Shown here: positions 1 through 8,602 of the stretch, piece after piece
How the letters are laid out: the number at the start of each line of letters is the position of its first letter
Numbering within the stretch: the stretch's first letter is position 1
DNA from: Gemmatimonadota bacterium
GTDB lineage: Bacteria; Gemmatimonadota; Gemmatimonadetes; Gemmatimonadales; Gemmatimonadaceae
Reading direction: 5' to 3'
Length of the DNA stretch: 64,000 nucleotides
NCBI GenBank assembly: GCA_026387935.1
Contig: JAPLKU010000003.1
Location: forward strand, 248,001 to 312,000
The notes under the pieces: generated by a model
Told to the model about the DNA's origin: nothing
The model's input: the letters and a program-made list of their open reading frames with translations, nothing else
Databases searched by the model: none
Position numbers and translations under genes: made by a program

Positions 1-234
1 GATATGCAGACGCCGGCGGGAGACAATAGCCAGCTGTTCTCCCCGACCACCGGCTTCCCCGCCATGACGATTCCCATGGGCTACACGCGCGGCGACCGCC
101 TGCCGGCCGGCATGACTTTCTTGGGTCGGGCATGGAGCGAAGGCAAACTGATTGCACTCGCGTTTGACTACGAGCGCACGGCACACCATCGGCGTCCGCC
201 CACCAGCACTCCCGCGCTTCGGTTAGCGCGGTAA
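1..234 (+). CDS. Amidase (GatA-type signature family), C-terminal fragment
   Basis: Only the last 77 codons lie in the window; the reading frame is open from base 1 and ends at a TAA. The segment GFPAMTIPMGY followed by LPAGMTFLGRAWSEGKL matches the C-terminal end of amidase-signature enzymes, where the substrate pocket closes, and the end THHRRPP-x-TP is also typical. These enzymes hydrolyse amides with a Ser-cisSer-Lys triad, but the triad lies upstream of the window, so substrate and cell location cannot be judged. It converges on the GMC dehydrogenase gene with 32 bp between the two stops. Family assignment is firm, function open. Confidence 0.8.
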   Translation, partial: DMQTPAGDNSQLFSPTTGFPAMTIPMGYTRGDRLPAGMTFLGRAWSEGKLIALAFDYERTAHHRRPPTSTPALRLAR

Positions 235-266
235 CTGTCGCGCGGCAACACGCCTGCGGTCGCTCT

Positions 267-1868
267 CTATTTTGCGGCGGGAAACGCCTTTCCGATTTCC
301 GCGGCGGACCGGAGCGACAGCGCGCAAAAGGTCAGCGTGCCGTTCGCGCAGCTTCCGCTCACAGAGGTTGGCGCGCCAACAACAAACAAATTCTCGTGAC
401 CGAATGCGCGCCCATGGGAGTCCACCACGCCAGTGGACGCATCGGTGCCCATGCGACAGCCGCCAGCCGGATGATCCTGGAAATTGTCGACGTTCGTGCG
501 GATGATCTTGCCGTTGCCGGCCTTGGCCAACTTGTCAAAGAGCACGCGAATTGAGTCTTCCGTGTAGCCACGGAGGTCGCGCGATACTTGATCATCCTTG
601 AATGACAGGTGCGGCGCCGGATCGCCAAACGGCGTTTTCTTCGTGGCGTCGAGCGTCAGTTCACTGTCACGCGCCGGAACGATGTCGTAGTACGCCCGCA
701 CGCGCGCCGTGCCAGACTTCGTTCGCGTGCGCCAATCGGCAAGCATCGCATCGCCAAGCAATACCTTCCCGGCTTCATCCTTGAGTCGAGGTTCGCGGCC
801 AACGGACGATTCCCAGACGCGCAGGTCATGCCGCAGGTACTTCTCGCCAAGCGGCTTTCGCATAAACTGCTTCGTGACGAGTGAATGCTGTTCGTTGAGG
901 CCCGGATAGAGCGTGAGTGGCAGGTCAATGAAGGCCTGCACGTTGCGGTGACCGGTGAGGTACTTCCCAACGAGCCCCGCGCGATTCGCCACGCCATTCG
1001 GATTCTGGGAGTCACGCGAGTTAAGCAAGAGGTGCGCGCTCCAGGCATAACCCGCGGCGACGACGAACGTCTTTGCGCGAAACTCAATCTCCTGTCCAGG
1101 CCGGTCTCGCTCGACGGCGATTGCCGACACCACGCGTCCCTGCGCGTCTGTAGTCAGACGACGGACCACCGTGCGCATGTGAAGGTCCACCTTCTTCTGC
1201 GTGCGAAGCGGATTCCACGTCTGGTCTGGCGAGTACTTGGCTCCGACCGGGCAAATCGGAAAGCAGGTGTCATTTCGGCAGCAGGCGCCGCGCCCCTTGT
1301 AGGGTTGCGAGTTCTTCGCTGACGGCTGGCTCCACATGGACACGCCGGCGTCGTTCACCCATTTCTTGAGGATGCCGAGGTTGTACGTAAGCGGCAGCGG
1401 CGGCATGGGGAATGGGTTCGCGCGTGGATCCATTTCACGCGGACCCTGTTCCCCGCTTACGCCCATGCGCACCTCGGCCTCGTAGTAGTGCGGCTCGAGC
1501 TCCTCATATGACAGCGGCCAATCGTAGCCGACGCCGCAGAGCGACTTCGTCTTGAAATCCTCAGGCGCAAACCGTGGAGTGACGCCGCCCCAGTGCATGG
1601 CGAGCCCGCCAACGCACATCGAGCGCGATTGAATGCCGTTCGCATCGAGCCCGTCCACGTGATCATTCGGCCAGGGCGTGGAACCATAGTCCATCCAACG
1701 CTGGCGATTGGCCGCCCAGTTTGGCAGGGTCGGTTGATCATCACCGGCTTCGATCACCACGATGCTTGCGCGCCGTTCGTCGGTCAGCTTTGCTGCAATC
1801 ATGGCCGCCGAGATGCCACTCCCGATGATGCAGATGTCGCTCTCGATCACTCTCCGCATGGAAGACAT
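267..1868 (-). CDS. GMC-family FAD-dependent dehydrogenase (gluconate dehydrogenase-type large subunit)
   Basis: A 533-residue flavoprotein. The N-terminal dinucleotide-binding motif CIIGSGISAAMIA (about residues 13-25) is followed by EAGDD, and the C-terminal block has HPAGGCRMG and CANGTLTF, which carry the catalytic His and Asn region of GMC oxidoreductases. I chose the ATG at 1868 because it overlaps the stop of the upstream gene as ATGA; the frame stays open 63 bp further upstream, but that would run inside the partner. The partner is a gluconate-2-dehydrogenase subunit 3-like protein, so the pair probably oxidises a sugar, sugar acid or alcohol at the periplasmic face. The cytochrome c subunit that usually completes such complexes is not next to it. 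The electron acceptor and substrate are unknown. Confidence 0.85.
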   Translation of the reverse strand: MSSMRRVIESDICIIGSGISAAMIAAKLTDERRASIVVIEAGDDQPTLPNWAANRQRWMDYGSTPWPNDHVDGLDANGIQSRSMCVGGLAMHWGGVTPRFAPEDFKTKSLCGVGYDWPLSYEELEPHYYEAEVRMGVSGEQGPREMDPRANPFPMPPLPLTYNLGILKKWVNDAGVSMWSQPSAKNSQPYKGRGACCRNDTCFPICPVGAKYSPDQTWNPLRTQKKVDLHMRTVVRRLTTDAQGRVVSAIAVERDRPGQEIEFRAKTFVVAAGYAWSAHLLLNSRDSQNPNGVANRAGLVGKYLTGHRNVQAFIDLPLTLYPGLNEQHSLVTKQFMRKPLGEKYLRHDLRVWESSVGREPRLKDEAGKVLLGDAMLADWRTRTKSGTARVRAYYDIVPARDSELTLDATKKTPFGDPAPHLSFKDDQVSRDLRGYTEDSIRVLFDKLAKAGNGKIIRTNVDNFQDHPAGGCRMGTDASTGVVDSHGRAFGHENLFVVGAPTSVSGSCANGTLTFCALSLRSAAEIGKAFPAAK

Positions 1869-2494
1869 CACGCGCGTCCTCCCCGCTGCAGCGCGACCGG
1901 CTCTTTCGGAGAGTTGGCGAGCGGCCGGCACTGTTTTGGATCAATGATCCTGTTGTAGGCCAGATTCGTGGCGTCGGGTGATTCGAGGAAGTGCGCGAGC
2001 AACCCAAGCGCGACGTGCGGCGCAGCGATTGGCGCCGGCACTCGTGCGTTAAACTGGATTCCAGCGAGCGCCTGCTGCACGAGCGCCGCCCGTTGCTCCA
2101 CCGTCAGCGTGGCAAAGGGTCGCTTGTGCGTGGTCTCCGCGGCCGTCGAAAGCGCGCGCAGTTGCTCGATCCACTTCGCGGCAGGCGACGGTCCGGTTTT
2201 CCCGAGCCGCTCCGAGCCATATGGATGCAGCAGTTCCTCTCCTTCGCGATAGCCGGCAATCCATTTGGCAAACGCCAAGGTCTCGCGCTCGATCCGGGCT
2301 GGACCAAGCTCGGCAGGTAGTACGGCGTGGGCGAGCGGTCCGAGTGCCGTGGCGTCGAGGCCGGGGAGGACCGCTGCCTGTGTCGCCGGTTGCGTCGATG
2401 ACCACGGGTGCGCTGCGGCGTTCCGGCGCGTGACAGCGAGCGCCGCCGAAAAAAATGCGGTCCAGCGAAGGAATACGCGGCGCGAAAAGCTCAT
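1868..2494 (-). CDS. Gluconate 2-dehydrogenase subunit 3-like protein, probable Tat substrate
   Basis: About 208 residues. It starts with an SRRVFLRW motif and a short hydrophobic stretch (FFSAALAVT), which resembles a twin-arginine signal. The body has the low-conservation helical character of the gluconate 2-dehydrogenase subunit 3 family, with an FAKWIAGYREGEELLHPYG region. This small subunit normally escorts the GMC large subunit through the Tat system, and the two genes are coupled by an ATGA overlap. The start at 2494 is preceded by GGAG with six bases between, which favours it over frame-open codons further upstream. Assignment rests mainly on signal type, size and neighbour. Confidence 0.75.
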   Translation of the reverse strand: MSFSRRVFLRWTAFFSAALAVTRRNAAAHPWSSTQPATQAAVLPGLDATALGPLAHAVLPAELGPARIERETLAFAKWIAGYREGEELLHPYGSERLGKTGPSPAAKWIEQLRALSTAAETTHKRPFATLTVEQRAALVQQALAGIQFNARVPAPIAAPHVALGLLAHFLESPDATNLAYNRIIDPKQCRPLANSPKEPVALQRGGRA

Positions 2495-2734
2495 GGTCCA
2501 CTCCGATGCGGTGGAGAACATAATGTAGTCCCGAGCGCAAAAGCGCACCATTCCTAAGTCACACGCGGGGCACGACGCTCAGCGCCAGCGAACGTCCACA
2601 TGGCCGACGCGCTCGGACAGTAGATATCGCGCGGCCAGCCAGGCGTGCGCCGACGCAGTCAGCACCGGCAGGAAGCACGGATCGCCATTTGATCACGACA
2701 ACGCGTGTGCGTTCCGTGTCGATCGCGCTCGCCA
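2495..2734. other. Gap with no intact gene; coding-like debris
   Basis: There is no complete open frame here. On the minus strand a short run reading WLAARYLLSERVGHVDVRW and ending in a stop near 2588 looks like the C-terminal end of a lost protein, but I cannot name it. The stretch directly follows the glycosyltransferase remnant on the same strand and is probably part of the same decay. Confidence 0.35.
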
Positions 2735-2989
2735 TCACGACGGAATCGGCGGCGGCGTCCGGGTGATGAACTCTGACAGGAGTTCAGTCGGGTCCTGAAA
2801 GTCCCAGCGAGTGCCGTTCCGCGAAGCATTGTCGATGAAGATGTGTTCGTATCGGTACTTCGGATGCTGGGCCATCACGTCGCGTACTGCCTCGGCAAGC
2901 ACGCGAACGTTTTCCTCCTCGTTTTAGCAGGAGGTAACGACGGAGAGCCACGGCCGGGAATCGTTCACCAGTAGAAGATGCCGCGCCGG
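2735..2989 (-). pseudogene. Family 2 glycosyltransferase remnant (in-frame stop and internal deletion)
   Basis: The minus-strand frame reads PWLSVVTSC-stop-NEEENVRVLAEAVRD and then YEHIFIDNASRNGT. This is the N-terminal donor-binding region of a GT2 enzyme of the polyprenyl-phosphate sugar transferase type, where the normal motif is TPCYNEEEN. The tyrosine codon has become TAA. After DNASRNGT the frame jumps directly to DFQDPTELLSEFI, which corresponds to the DLQDPPELIPEFL motif that normally lies some tens of residues later, so an internal segment is missing. The frame then ends at a TGA at 2735. No functional transferase can be made. It lies just downstream of the HAD phosphatase gene. Confidence 0.8.
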
Positions 2990-2993
2990 CCTG

Positions 2994-3644
2994 TCAGAGA
3001 CCAGCGAGCGCAGCGGGGAGGTCGGCGAGCCGCTGGAGCACGACGGTCGGAGCTGCGGCGGCGAACGTCAACGGCGAACCGTATCCATAGATCGCCGCTG
3101 CAAATCGCACGCCATTCGCCGCGGCCGCGTCAGCGTCCTCGACGGAATCGCCGACCATGAGGGCCGACTGCGGAACGATGCGATGCTCAGTCAGCAGGTT
3201 TGCAAGCACGATTCTTTTTTTGGCCGCCGGCGGCGAATAGGAATCGAGGGCGTACACGCCCGCGAGAAACGGCATCATCCCGAGGCGCTCCGCGATGATA
3301 CGAGCGGAGCCGAGCCGCTTGTTCGTGACGACGAACGCCTGTCCGCCGCCGTCGACGATCTGCCTGAAGACGTCGATCATGCCGGGGTACGGATCGGCGA
3401 GCAGCACGCCGTCGGTGTCGTACGTCGCCTTGAAGGTGCGCGCGAGCTGATCGAGTCGCGCCGAGTCCACGATACCAGTCAGGCGCGTCAATGTGGTCAT
3501 CAGCGGCGGCCCGATGACCTTCTCGTCAATCGCGGTGATCGCCGCGACGCCTTCAGTTGCAAACGTCTCGCGGAAACTTGCGAGCACGCCCGGCGCGCTG
3601 TGCACGAGCGTGCCGTCGAGATCGAACATCACAGCGCGTATCAC
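2994..3644 (-). CDS. HAD-superfamily hydrolase, phosphoglycolate phosphatase-like
   Basis: A 216-residue subfamily IA haloacid dehalogenase-type phosphatase. Motif I is FDLDGTLVHSAPG with the nucleophilic Asp, motif II is VVTNK, the conserved Lys lies near KKRIVLANLL, and motif IV is MVGDSVEDADAAAANG. A helical cap domain lies between motifs I and II. The first codon is GTG at 3644; an ATG five codons in is an alternative. Such enzymes dephosphorylate small phosphometabolites in the cytoplasm. The broken sugar-transfer genes around it allow a sugar-phosphate substrate, but phosphoglycolate is equally possible, so I give no gene symbol. Confidence 0.85.
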   Translation of the reverse strand: MIRAVMFDLDGTLVHSAPGVLASFRETFATEGVAAITAIDEKVIGPPLMTTLTRLTGIVDSARLDQLARTFKATYDTDGVLLADPYPGMIDVFRQIVDGGGQAFVVTNKRLGSARIIAERLGMMPFLAGVYALDSYSPPAAKKRIVLANLLTEHRIVPQSALMVGDSVEDADAAAANGVRFAAAIYGYGSPLTFAAAAPTVVLQRLADLPAALAGL

Positions 3645-3649
3645 AAGTG

Positions 3650-3890
3650 TAGTGCTCCCGCGCGCGCGGCATCACGCGCGCCAGTTCGGCGCGCCCGGAC
3701 ATCACGCAGCCAGAACGAGAAGTTCACAATGGCACGGCTCCGGCCCAGAAACGTCGCGATCGCCAGCCGTACACGCTCATGGCCAACATCAGTGCCGAGC
3801 CGACGGACAATATCGGGCCGCCGCGCTGCACGAATGCGCGCACCAGATGCGCTCTCAGGGAATCCCGTCGCACCGGTCATCACGGACGCA
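3650..3890 (-). pseudogene. NAD-dependent epimerase/dehydratase N-terminal remnant, frameshifted
   Basis: Just after the stop of the intact epimerase gene, the minus strand reads [12 protein letters not shown], the Rossmann start of a second short-chain dehydrogenase-type protein. One frame then gives PESASGARIRAARR, while a frame shifted by one base gives LRAHLVRAFVQRGG, the expected continuation. Neither frame continues into a recognisable epimerase body. I read this as a frameshifted and deleted copy. The fragment is short, so confidence is moderate. Confidence 0.5.
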
Positions 3891-3893
3891 TCG

Positions 3894-4895
3894 TCACTTC
3901 GTTTCCTGAGTGCCGGCGGAGAGCGTGCGCGAAATTGCTAGCTCCACGGTCGTCCACGGCGCGAGCGAGTACCTACTGCGTGCGCGTGCAATGTCGGGAA
4001 CAAAGCAGGGTCGAAGTGTGGTTCGCGCATGACCGGTCACGACTGGCTCATGCGTGCGCCCCGCGGCGCGCGACACACGTTGCGCGAATGCGAGGACGGT
4101 CATCGGCACGTCGCTCCCGACGTTGACGACGTCGTTGCCCTTCGCGCCGAGTAACGTGAGCAACCACACCGCGAGGTCGGCGCCATAGAGATAACTGCGG
4201 ATCGCCTTGCCATCGCTGCGAAGATTAAGCGGCCGCTTGGCGCGCGCGTCATCAATTAGCGATACATGGGCGAGGTGTCCGTGATTGCGATACCCGGGGC
4301 CGATGCACGTGAACAACCGTGCGACCGCGACTTCAAGGCTTGAACCAGCCGCAGCCTGCGCGGCGGCTTCGACTTCGCGCTTGGCGATTGCGTATATGTC
4401 GGTGGGATCGAGGGCACCGACCGCCGTTGTCTCCGCGACCGGGCCAGCCGTAGTTCCATACACAGCGCCCGAACTCAACACGAGCAGTCGCGTGGCACCG
4501 CTCGCCTTGGCATGCGCAAGAATCCGTTCCATCCCCCGCACCGCCGTGTCACGCAACTCGGCGTCACCTCCGTCCGGCGTTGCTTCGCTCGACAACCCCG
4601 CGTGAAGGATTACATCGGCGCGCGCATCGTCGCGAAACTCGCGCACGTCGCCCTGCACCCAGGTCAGCCACGGGTCGGTCGATTCACGAGCCACGCGACT
4701 CAGGGCGCGAACCTTGATTGGCGCCGCGAGCCGCGCATTCAGCTTTGCGATCGCCGCGAGCAGCCAGCTGCCGGCGAACCCGCTGGCCCCTGTGATAAAG
4801 AGTGTGCGACCCCCAAGCGTGCTGTTTCGCACGGTGTTCCAGGCATACGCCGGAAAAGCGTTGAAGTCGGACACCCGCCCGCGCAGATCAGTCAA
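3894..4895 (-). CDS. NAD-dependent epimerase/dehydratase (extended SDR family)
   Basis: About 333 residues, close to full length for sugar-nucleotide epimerases and dehydratases. The cofactor motif is [16 protein letters not shown] (GxxGxxG) and the catalytic Tyr-Lys pair is in YAIAKREVE, with the Ser site in [11 protein letters not shown] upstream. The C-terminal substrate region contains [10 protein letters not shown] and [10 protein letters not shown], typical of NDP-sugar enzymes. I prefer a TTG start at 4895: it has GAGG with suitable spacing and overlaps the upstream stop by 8 bp. A GTG at 4916 is the alternative. The enzyme probably modifies a nucleotide sugar for surface glycan, but its partner genes here are broken, so its present role is uncertain. 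Confidence 0.8.
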   Translation of the reverse strand: MTDLRGRVSDFNAFPAYAWNTVRNSTLGGRTLFITGASGFAGSWLLAAIAKLNARLAAPIKVRALSRVARESTDPWLTWVQGDVREFRDDARADVILHAGLSSEATPDGGDAELRDTAVRGMERILAHAKASGATRLLVLSSGAVYGTTAGPVAETTAVGALDPTDIYAIAKREVEAAAQAAAGSSLEVAVARLFTCIGPGYRNHGHLAHVSLIDDARAKRPLNLRSDGKAIRSYLYGADLAVWLLTLLGAKGNDVVNVGSDVPMTVLAFAQRVSRAAGRTHEPVVTGHARTTLRPCFVPDIARARSRYSLAPWTTVELAISRTLSAGTQETK

Positions 4896-5418
4896 GGCGG
4901 AACACCTCGTGACCACGCACGGTCCAGGTTTCGACAGTGAACCCGAGCGTCTCGCCCAGCGACCGGCTGATTTTGCGTTCGTATCCGGACGTAATGACGA
5001 GTGCCGCGGCGGCGGCGAGCGCTTCCTTCGCGGGATCGGGCGCCGCGCGCTTTGTCTCCTTCACCTCGGCACTGCCATTCCCACCGGGCACGAGCGGACG
5101 CACGATGACGTCCGTAGCGTACTCGACGTCGTGTTTGTGCGTGGCATTGCCCAGCGCCGGTGCACCCTGCTTGGGCAGAATGCTGAACCACCAGTTCATC
5201 ACCCGCTCGCTCTTGGAAAAAAAGCGATGCCCGCCGAGATCAATGCGATTGCCTTTGTAGGTGTACGTCTGCGCGATGCCGCCGGTGGCATCGGTCGTTT
5301 CAATGACCACCGGCAGGATGTCCGTGCGCGCAAACAGTTCCCACGCCGCCGTAAGCCCAGCCGGCCCTGCGCCGGCGATCACCGCCACCCGGCGCTTACC
5401 AGGCATCTCGGCGCTCAC
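4888..5418 (-). pseudogene. Truncated FAD-dependent oxidoreductase of a glycan-cluster type
   Basis: The frame begins GTG, overlapping the TauE stop as GTGA, and encodes a good FAD-binding start: [19 protein letters not shown], then [19 protein letters not shown] and [18 protein letters not shown]. Proteins with this start in polysaccharide clusters are related to UDP-galactopyranose mutase and amine oxidases and run to about 500 residues. Here recognisable sequence stops near residue 95, and a tail of about 80 unrelated residues ending RGHEVFRLD follows. The catalytic and C-terminal FAD regions are missing. I read it as a deletion product, although the frame is still open and may be translated. 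A domain of unknown origin fused on purpose is less likely. Confidence 0.65.
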
Positions 5419-6149
5419 GTCAAAATCAATTTAAGCCCGGCGATCAGCAACACGATCGCAAGCAGCCGCTTGATGATGGTCACGTCGAGTGTGCGACTGC
5501 CGAGGTACGACCCGAACGTGCCGCCGACAATCGCGACACCGGCGAACGAAAGCGCGAAGGTCGGAAATGCCTTCGTTGCACTGAAGTTCCCGGCGAGTCC
5601 TGCCGCAGAGTTGACGAGAATGAACAGCGCTGAAACCGCGGACGCCTGCTTCGTCTTCGCCCACTTCATGAAGATCAGCACCGGCGTGAGGAAGATGCCG
5701 CCGCCGGTCCCAGTCAGTCCCGCCAACATCCCAAGTCCACCCCCAACCGCGATGGCCGCCGCCGTGGGAGGCGCGTGCACCTCGGGATCCGCACCAGACT
5801 TGACCGCAAAACGTATGGCCGAGAAGAGCAGTACCACGCCAATGAGCACTTTCAGCACATGCGTTGGAAGCGTGATATACCCGCCCAGAAACGCGAGCGG
5901 CACAGCGAGGATCGCGAAGGGCCAGAACAGCTTCCACGAAAAGTGGCCGGCCCGCGCAAACTGGATGGTGCCGATGGTGGCGACGGCGATGTTGAGCACC
6001 AACGCGACGGGCCGAATAACCTCGGCGGTGTACCCGAACAATGTCAGCACGGCGATGTAACCCGACGCGCCCGCATGCCCTACGGCCGAGTAGAGGAATG
6101 CGACGACCAGCAACGACGCGCAAACGAGCAGAAACTCTGTTCCTAGCAT
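5415..6149 (-). CDS. TauE/SafE-family membrane protein (putative sulfite/organosulfonate exporter)
   Basis: 244 residues with about seven to eight hydrophobic segments. The start has the repeated-half signature [18 protein letters not shown], and the second half carries [19 protein letters not shown], the glycine-rich repeat of the TauE/SafE family. Members are inner-membrane permeases, some linked to export of sulfite, sulfoacetate or related anions; the substrate cannot be read from sequence. The gene is transcribed away from the ABC transporter pair with a 52 bp shared upstream region, and its stop overlaps the start of the truncated FAD gene. Confidence 0.85.
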   Translation of the reverse strand: MLGTEFLLVCASLLVVAFLYSAVGHAGASGYIAVLTLFGYTAEVIRPVALVLNIAVATIGTIQFARAGHFSWKLFWPFAILAVPLAFLGGYITLPTHVLKVLIGVVLLFSAIRFAVKSGADPEVHAPPTAAAIAVGGGLGMLAGLTGTGGGIFLTPVLIFMKWAKTKQASAVSALFILVNSAAGLAGNFSATKAFPTFALSFAGVAIVGGTFGSYLGSRTLDVTIIKRLLAIVLLIAGLKLILT

Positions 6150-6201
6150 TCCCGTATATTCGGAGCGCGTCTCGCCTCAAACAAGTGACCTGACAAGAGC
6201 C

Positions 6202-7164
6202 ATGACCGACCTTGCCATCGATATTCGGGCGGTCTCGAAACGCTACGTCGAGCACGCTGCAGTTGATGCCCTGTCCCTCGCCGTGCCCAAAGGCACGGTG
6301 TACGGACTCCTCGGGCCGAACGGCGCCGGAAAGACCACCACGATTCGCATGGTGCTGAACGTCATCGCGCCCGACGAGGGCTCGATCTCGGTGCTCGGCA
6401 CCGCCAACACCGATCAGAGCATCCTCGACCGTGTCGGGTACCTTCCCGAGGAGCGCGGCCTCTACAAGAAGATGCAGGTCCGACGCGTTCTGAAGTTCCT
6501 CGCCGAACTGAAGGGTATCTCCGGGAAGGTGGCCGACCATCGTATTGACGAATGGCTCGAGCGGCTCTCGCTCAAGACCCCCGAAAAGGACTGGGGCAAC
6601 GCGAAGGTCGACGAACTCTCCCGCGGCATGCAGCAGAAGGTCCAGTTCATCGGCACCCTGCTCCATGATCCGGACCTCGTCATTCTCGACGAACCGTTCA
6701 GCGGGCTCGACCCGATCAACGCGCAGGCGCTGAAGGACACCATCGTCGACCTCAAGAAGCGCGGCAAGACGATCATTTTTTCGACCCACCTCATGGACAA
6801 CGCCGAACGCCTCTGCGACTCGGTGTGCATCATCGCCGGCGGAAAGAAAGTGCTCGACGGCACGGTGGCCGCAGTCAAGGCGGAGCATGGCGCCAACAAC
6901 GTGGCATTGAGCGTGGCCGGCGGGCGCGAGCGCATCGCGGAGATGCTGAAGGGATTGCCGATGATCGACAAAATCGACGATCAGAACCGGTTTTTCGAAC
7001 TCAAGCTGCACAAGGGCGCGAATCCACAGGAGCTGCTTCGCACGATCGTGGCCACCGGCGTCGATGTGGAGCGTTTTGAACTCGTGCAACCCTCGCTGCA
7101 CCAGATTTTCCTCGAAACAGTCGGCGCGGTAGGTATCGAGCCGGGGATGACGGGTCATGGTTAA
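6202..7164 (+). CDS. ABC transporter ATP-binding protein (NatA-like)
   Basis: 320 residues. Walker A is GPNGAGKT at residues 38-45, the signature is LSRGMQQK, Walker B is LVILDEPFSGLDP, and the switch His is in IFSTHLMD. An extra C-terminal region of about 90 residues follows the nucleotide-binding domain, as in sodium- and drug-type exporters whose permease belongs to the ABC-2 class. It overlaps the permease gene by 8 bp, so the two are coupled. The protein energises export by the permease at the inner membrane; the cargo is not known. Confidence 0.92.
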   Translation: MTDLAIDIRAVSKRYVEHAAVDALSLAVPKGTVYGLLGPNGAGKTTTIRMVLNVIAPDEGSISVLGTANTDQSILDRVGYLPEERGLYKKMQVRRVLKFLAELKGISGKVADHRIDEWLERLSLKTPEKDWGNAKVDELSRGMQQKVQFIGTLLHDPDLVILDEPFSGLDPINAQALKDTIVDLKKRGKTIIFSTHLMDNAERLCDSVCIIAGGKKVLDGTVAAVKAEHGANNVALSVAGGRERIAEMLKGLPMIDKIDDQNRFFELKLHKGANPQELLRTIVATGVDVERFELVQPSLHQIFLETVGAVGIEPGMTGHG

Positions 7165-8482
7165 TCGACGCAAGCTGATGGCCGTCATCAAGCGCGAGTA
7201 TCTCGAGCGCGTCCGCACGAAGTGGTTCATCATCACGACGGTCTTTGGTCCCGTCTTCTTTCTCGCGATCTCGGTGCTGCCCGGCCTGCTGACCGTGCGC
7301 AACATGCGGAACGCGCCCGGGTCCGCGATCAACATTCTCGATGCTACGGGAACGGCGCTTGGTACGCGCGTCGCGAAATCGATGCACACGCGCGAGGAGA
7401 ATAATCCGCTTCGGAAGGTGATGTCCGGACCAGAGGCCCCGCCGATCGTTGAGCCAACGGTGACATCGCTGGCCATGGCCGGCTTGGCCGCTGCCGAAAG
7501 CACGGCCACCCTCGCCGTCATGCGCGGTGAGTATCAGGGCTACCTCGTGCTCGATTCCTCGACGGTCGCCACGGCGAAAGCCCGCTACGCCGGAAAGAAC
7601 GCCTCGTCGCTCGGCGAAATGAACAACATCGAAGCCTCGGTCCGTTCGGCGCTCCTCCTGCAACGGCTCGAAGGCGCAGGGATCTCAGGCCCGCGCGCGG
7701 ATTCGCTGTCACGCGTCAGGGCCGATGTCGAGACGGAGCGGATTACGTCCAAGGGACGCGGCGGGTCCGGACTGGTCAGCGCGATTTTCGGGTTCATCAT
7801 CGCGTTCCTGCTCTACATGATGATCATCCTCTACGGCCAGAATATCCTGCGCGGCGTGTTGGAGGAAAAGACGACGCGCGTAGCCGAAGTCGTGATCGCC
7901 AGCATCTCGCCGGAGACGCTGCTCGCCGGGAAGGTGATCGGCGTTGGCGCCGTGGGCCTCACACAGCAGCTTGTCTGGCTTTCGTTCAGCGTCGCGGTGT
8001 CAGCGTATGGAATGGGGATGGCCGCCGCGATGGGCATGGGCGCGTTCCAACTGCCACAGGTGAGCGTGCTCCAGATGGTTTGCCTGGTGCTGTACTTCCT
8101 CCTTGGCTACACCTTCTACGCCTCGCTCTTTGCGGCCGTGGGTGCCATGTGCAACAGCCAGGAAGAGGCCACGCAGGCCGCACAGCCCGTCATGATGCTG
8201 CTCGTCGCGAGCATCATCCTCGTGCAGCCGATCATGACGCAACCGACGGGCACCATGGCCACGGTGATGAGCCTGCTGCCCTTTAGTTCGCCAATCATCA
8301 TGCCACTCGTCATGAGTGGCACGCAGGTGCCGATGTGGCAGCTCGCCCTGTCGCTCGGCGGTCTGATGGTCTCGTGCGTTGCCGCCATTTGGGTGTCTGC
8401 TCGCATCTACCGGGTCGGCCTGTTGATGACCGGCAAACGACCCACCATGAAGGAGCTCGTCCGCTGGGTTCGCTACGCATAG
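7157..8482 (+). CDS. ABC-2 type transporter permease (NatB-like)
   Basis: 441 residues. The start KREYLERVRTKWFIITTVFGPVFFLAI shows the typical cytoplasmic amphipathic run and first membrane span. An extracytoplasmic domain of roughly 180 residues follows, then a cluster of five to six spans from about residue 210, with EEKTTRVAEVVIASISPETLLAGKVIG in the conserved cytoplasmic loop of this class. It is the membrane partner of the ATPase gene it overlaps. The family includes NatB sodium exporters, but substrate specificity cannot be deduced. A convergent winged-helix regulator gene lies 120 bp downstream. Confidence 0.9.
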   Translation: MVNRRKLMAVIKREYLERVRTKWFIITTVFGPVFFLAISVLPGLLTVRNMRNAPGSAINILDATGTALGTRVAKSMHTREENNPLRKVMSGPEAPPIVEPTVTSLAMAGLAAAESTATLAVMRGEYQGYLVLDSSTVATAKARYAGKNASSLGEMNNIEASVRSALLLQRLEGAGISGPRADSLSRVRADVETERITSKGRGGSGLVSAIFGFIIAFLLYMMIILYGQNILRGVLEEKTTRVAEVVIASISPETLLAGKVIGVGAVGLTQQLVWLSFSVAVSAYGMGMAAAMGMGAFQLPQVSVLQMVCLVLYFLLGYTFYASLFAAVGAMCNSQEEATQAAQPVMMLLVASIILVQPIMTQPTGTMATVMSLLPFSSPIIMPLVMSGTQVPMWQLALSLGGLMVSCVAAIWVSARIYRVGLLMTGKRPTMKELVRWVRYA

Positions 8483-8602
8483 GGCGAACAGCCGGCAGGG
8501 CGTAGGTTTTTCGTGGAGACCGGCCAACTGGCCGGGCTCGCGGCACAGGACGTCGCCTGGGATGTCGCGACCGTCGCCACGCAGCCGTAGCCGCTGACAG
8601 CG

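Noticed and set aside
5431-7521. Open minus-strand frame across TauE, the intergenic region and NatA
   Set aside because: It has no homology along its length and lies antisense to the well-supported ABC ATPase; composition is typical of a shadow frame.
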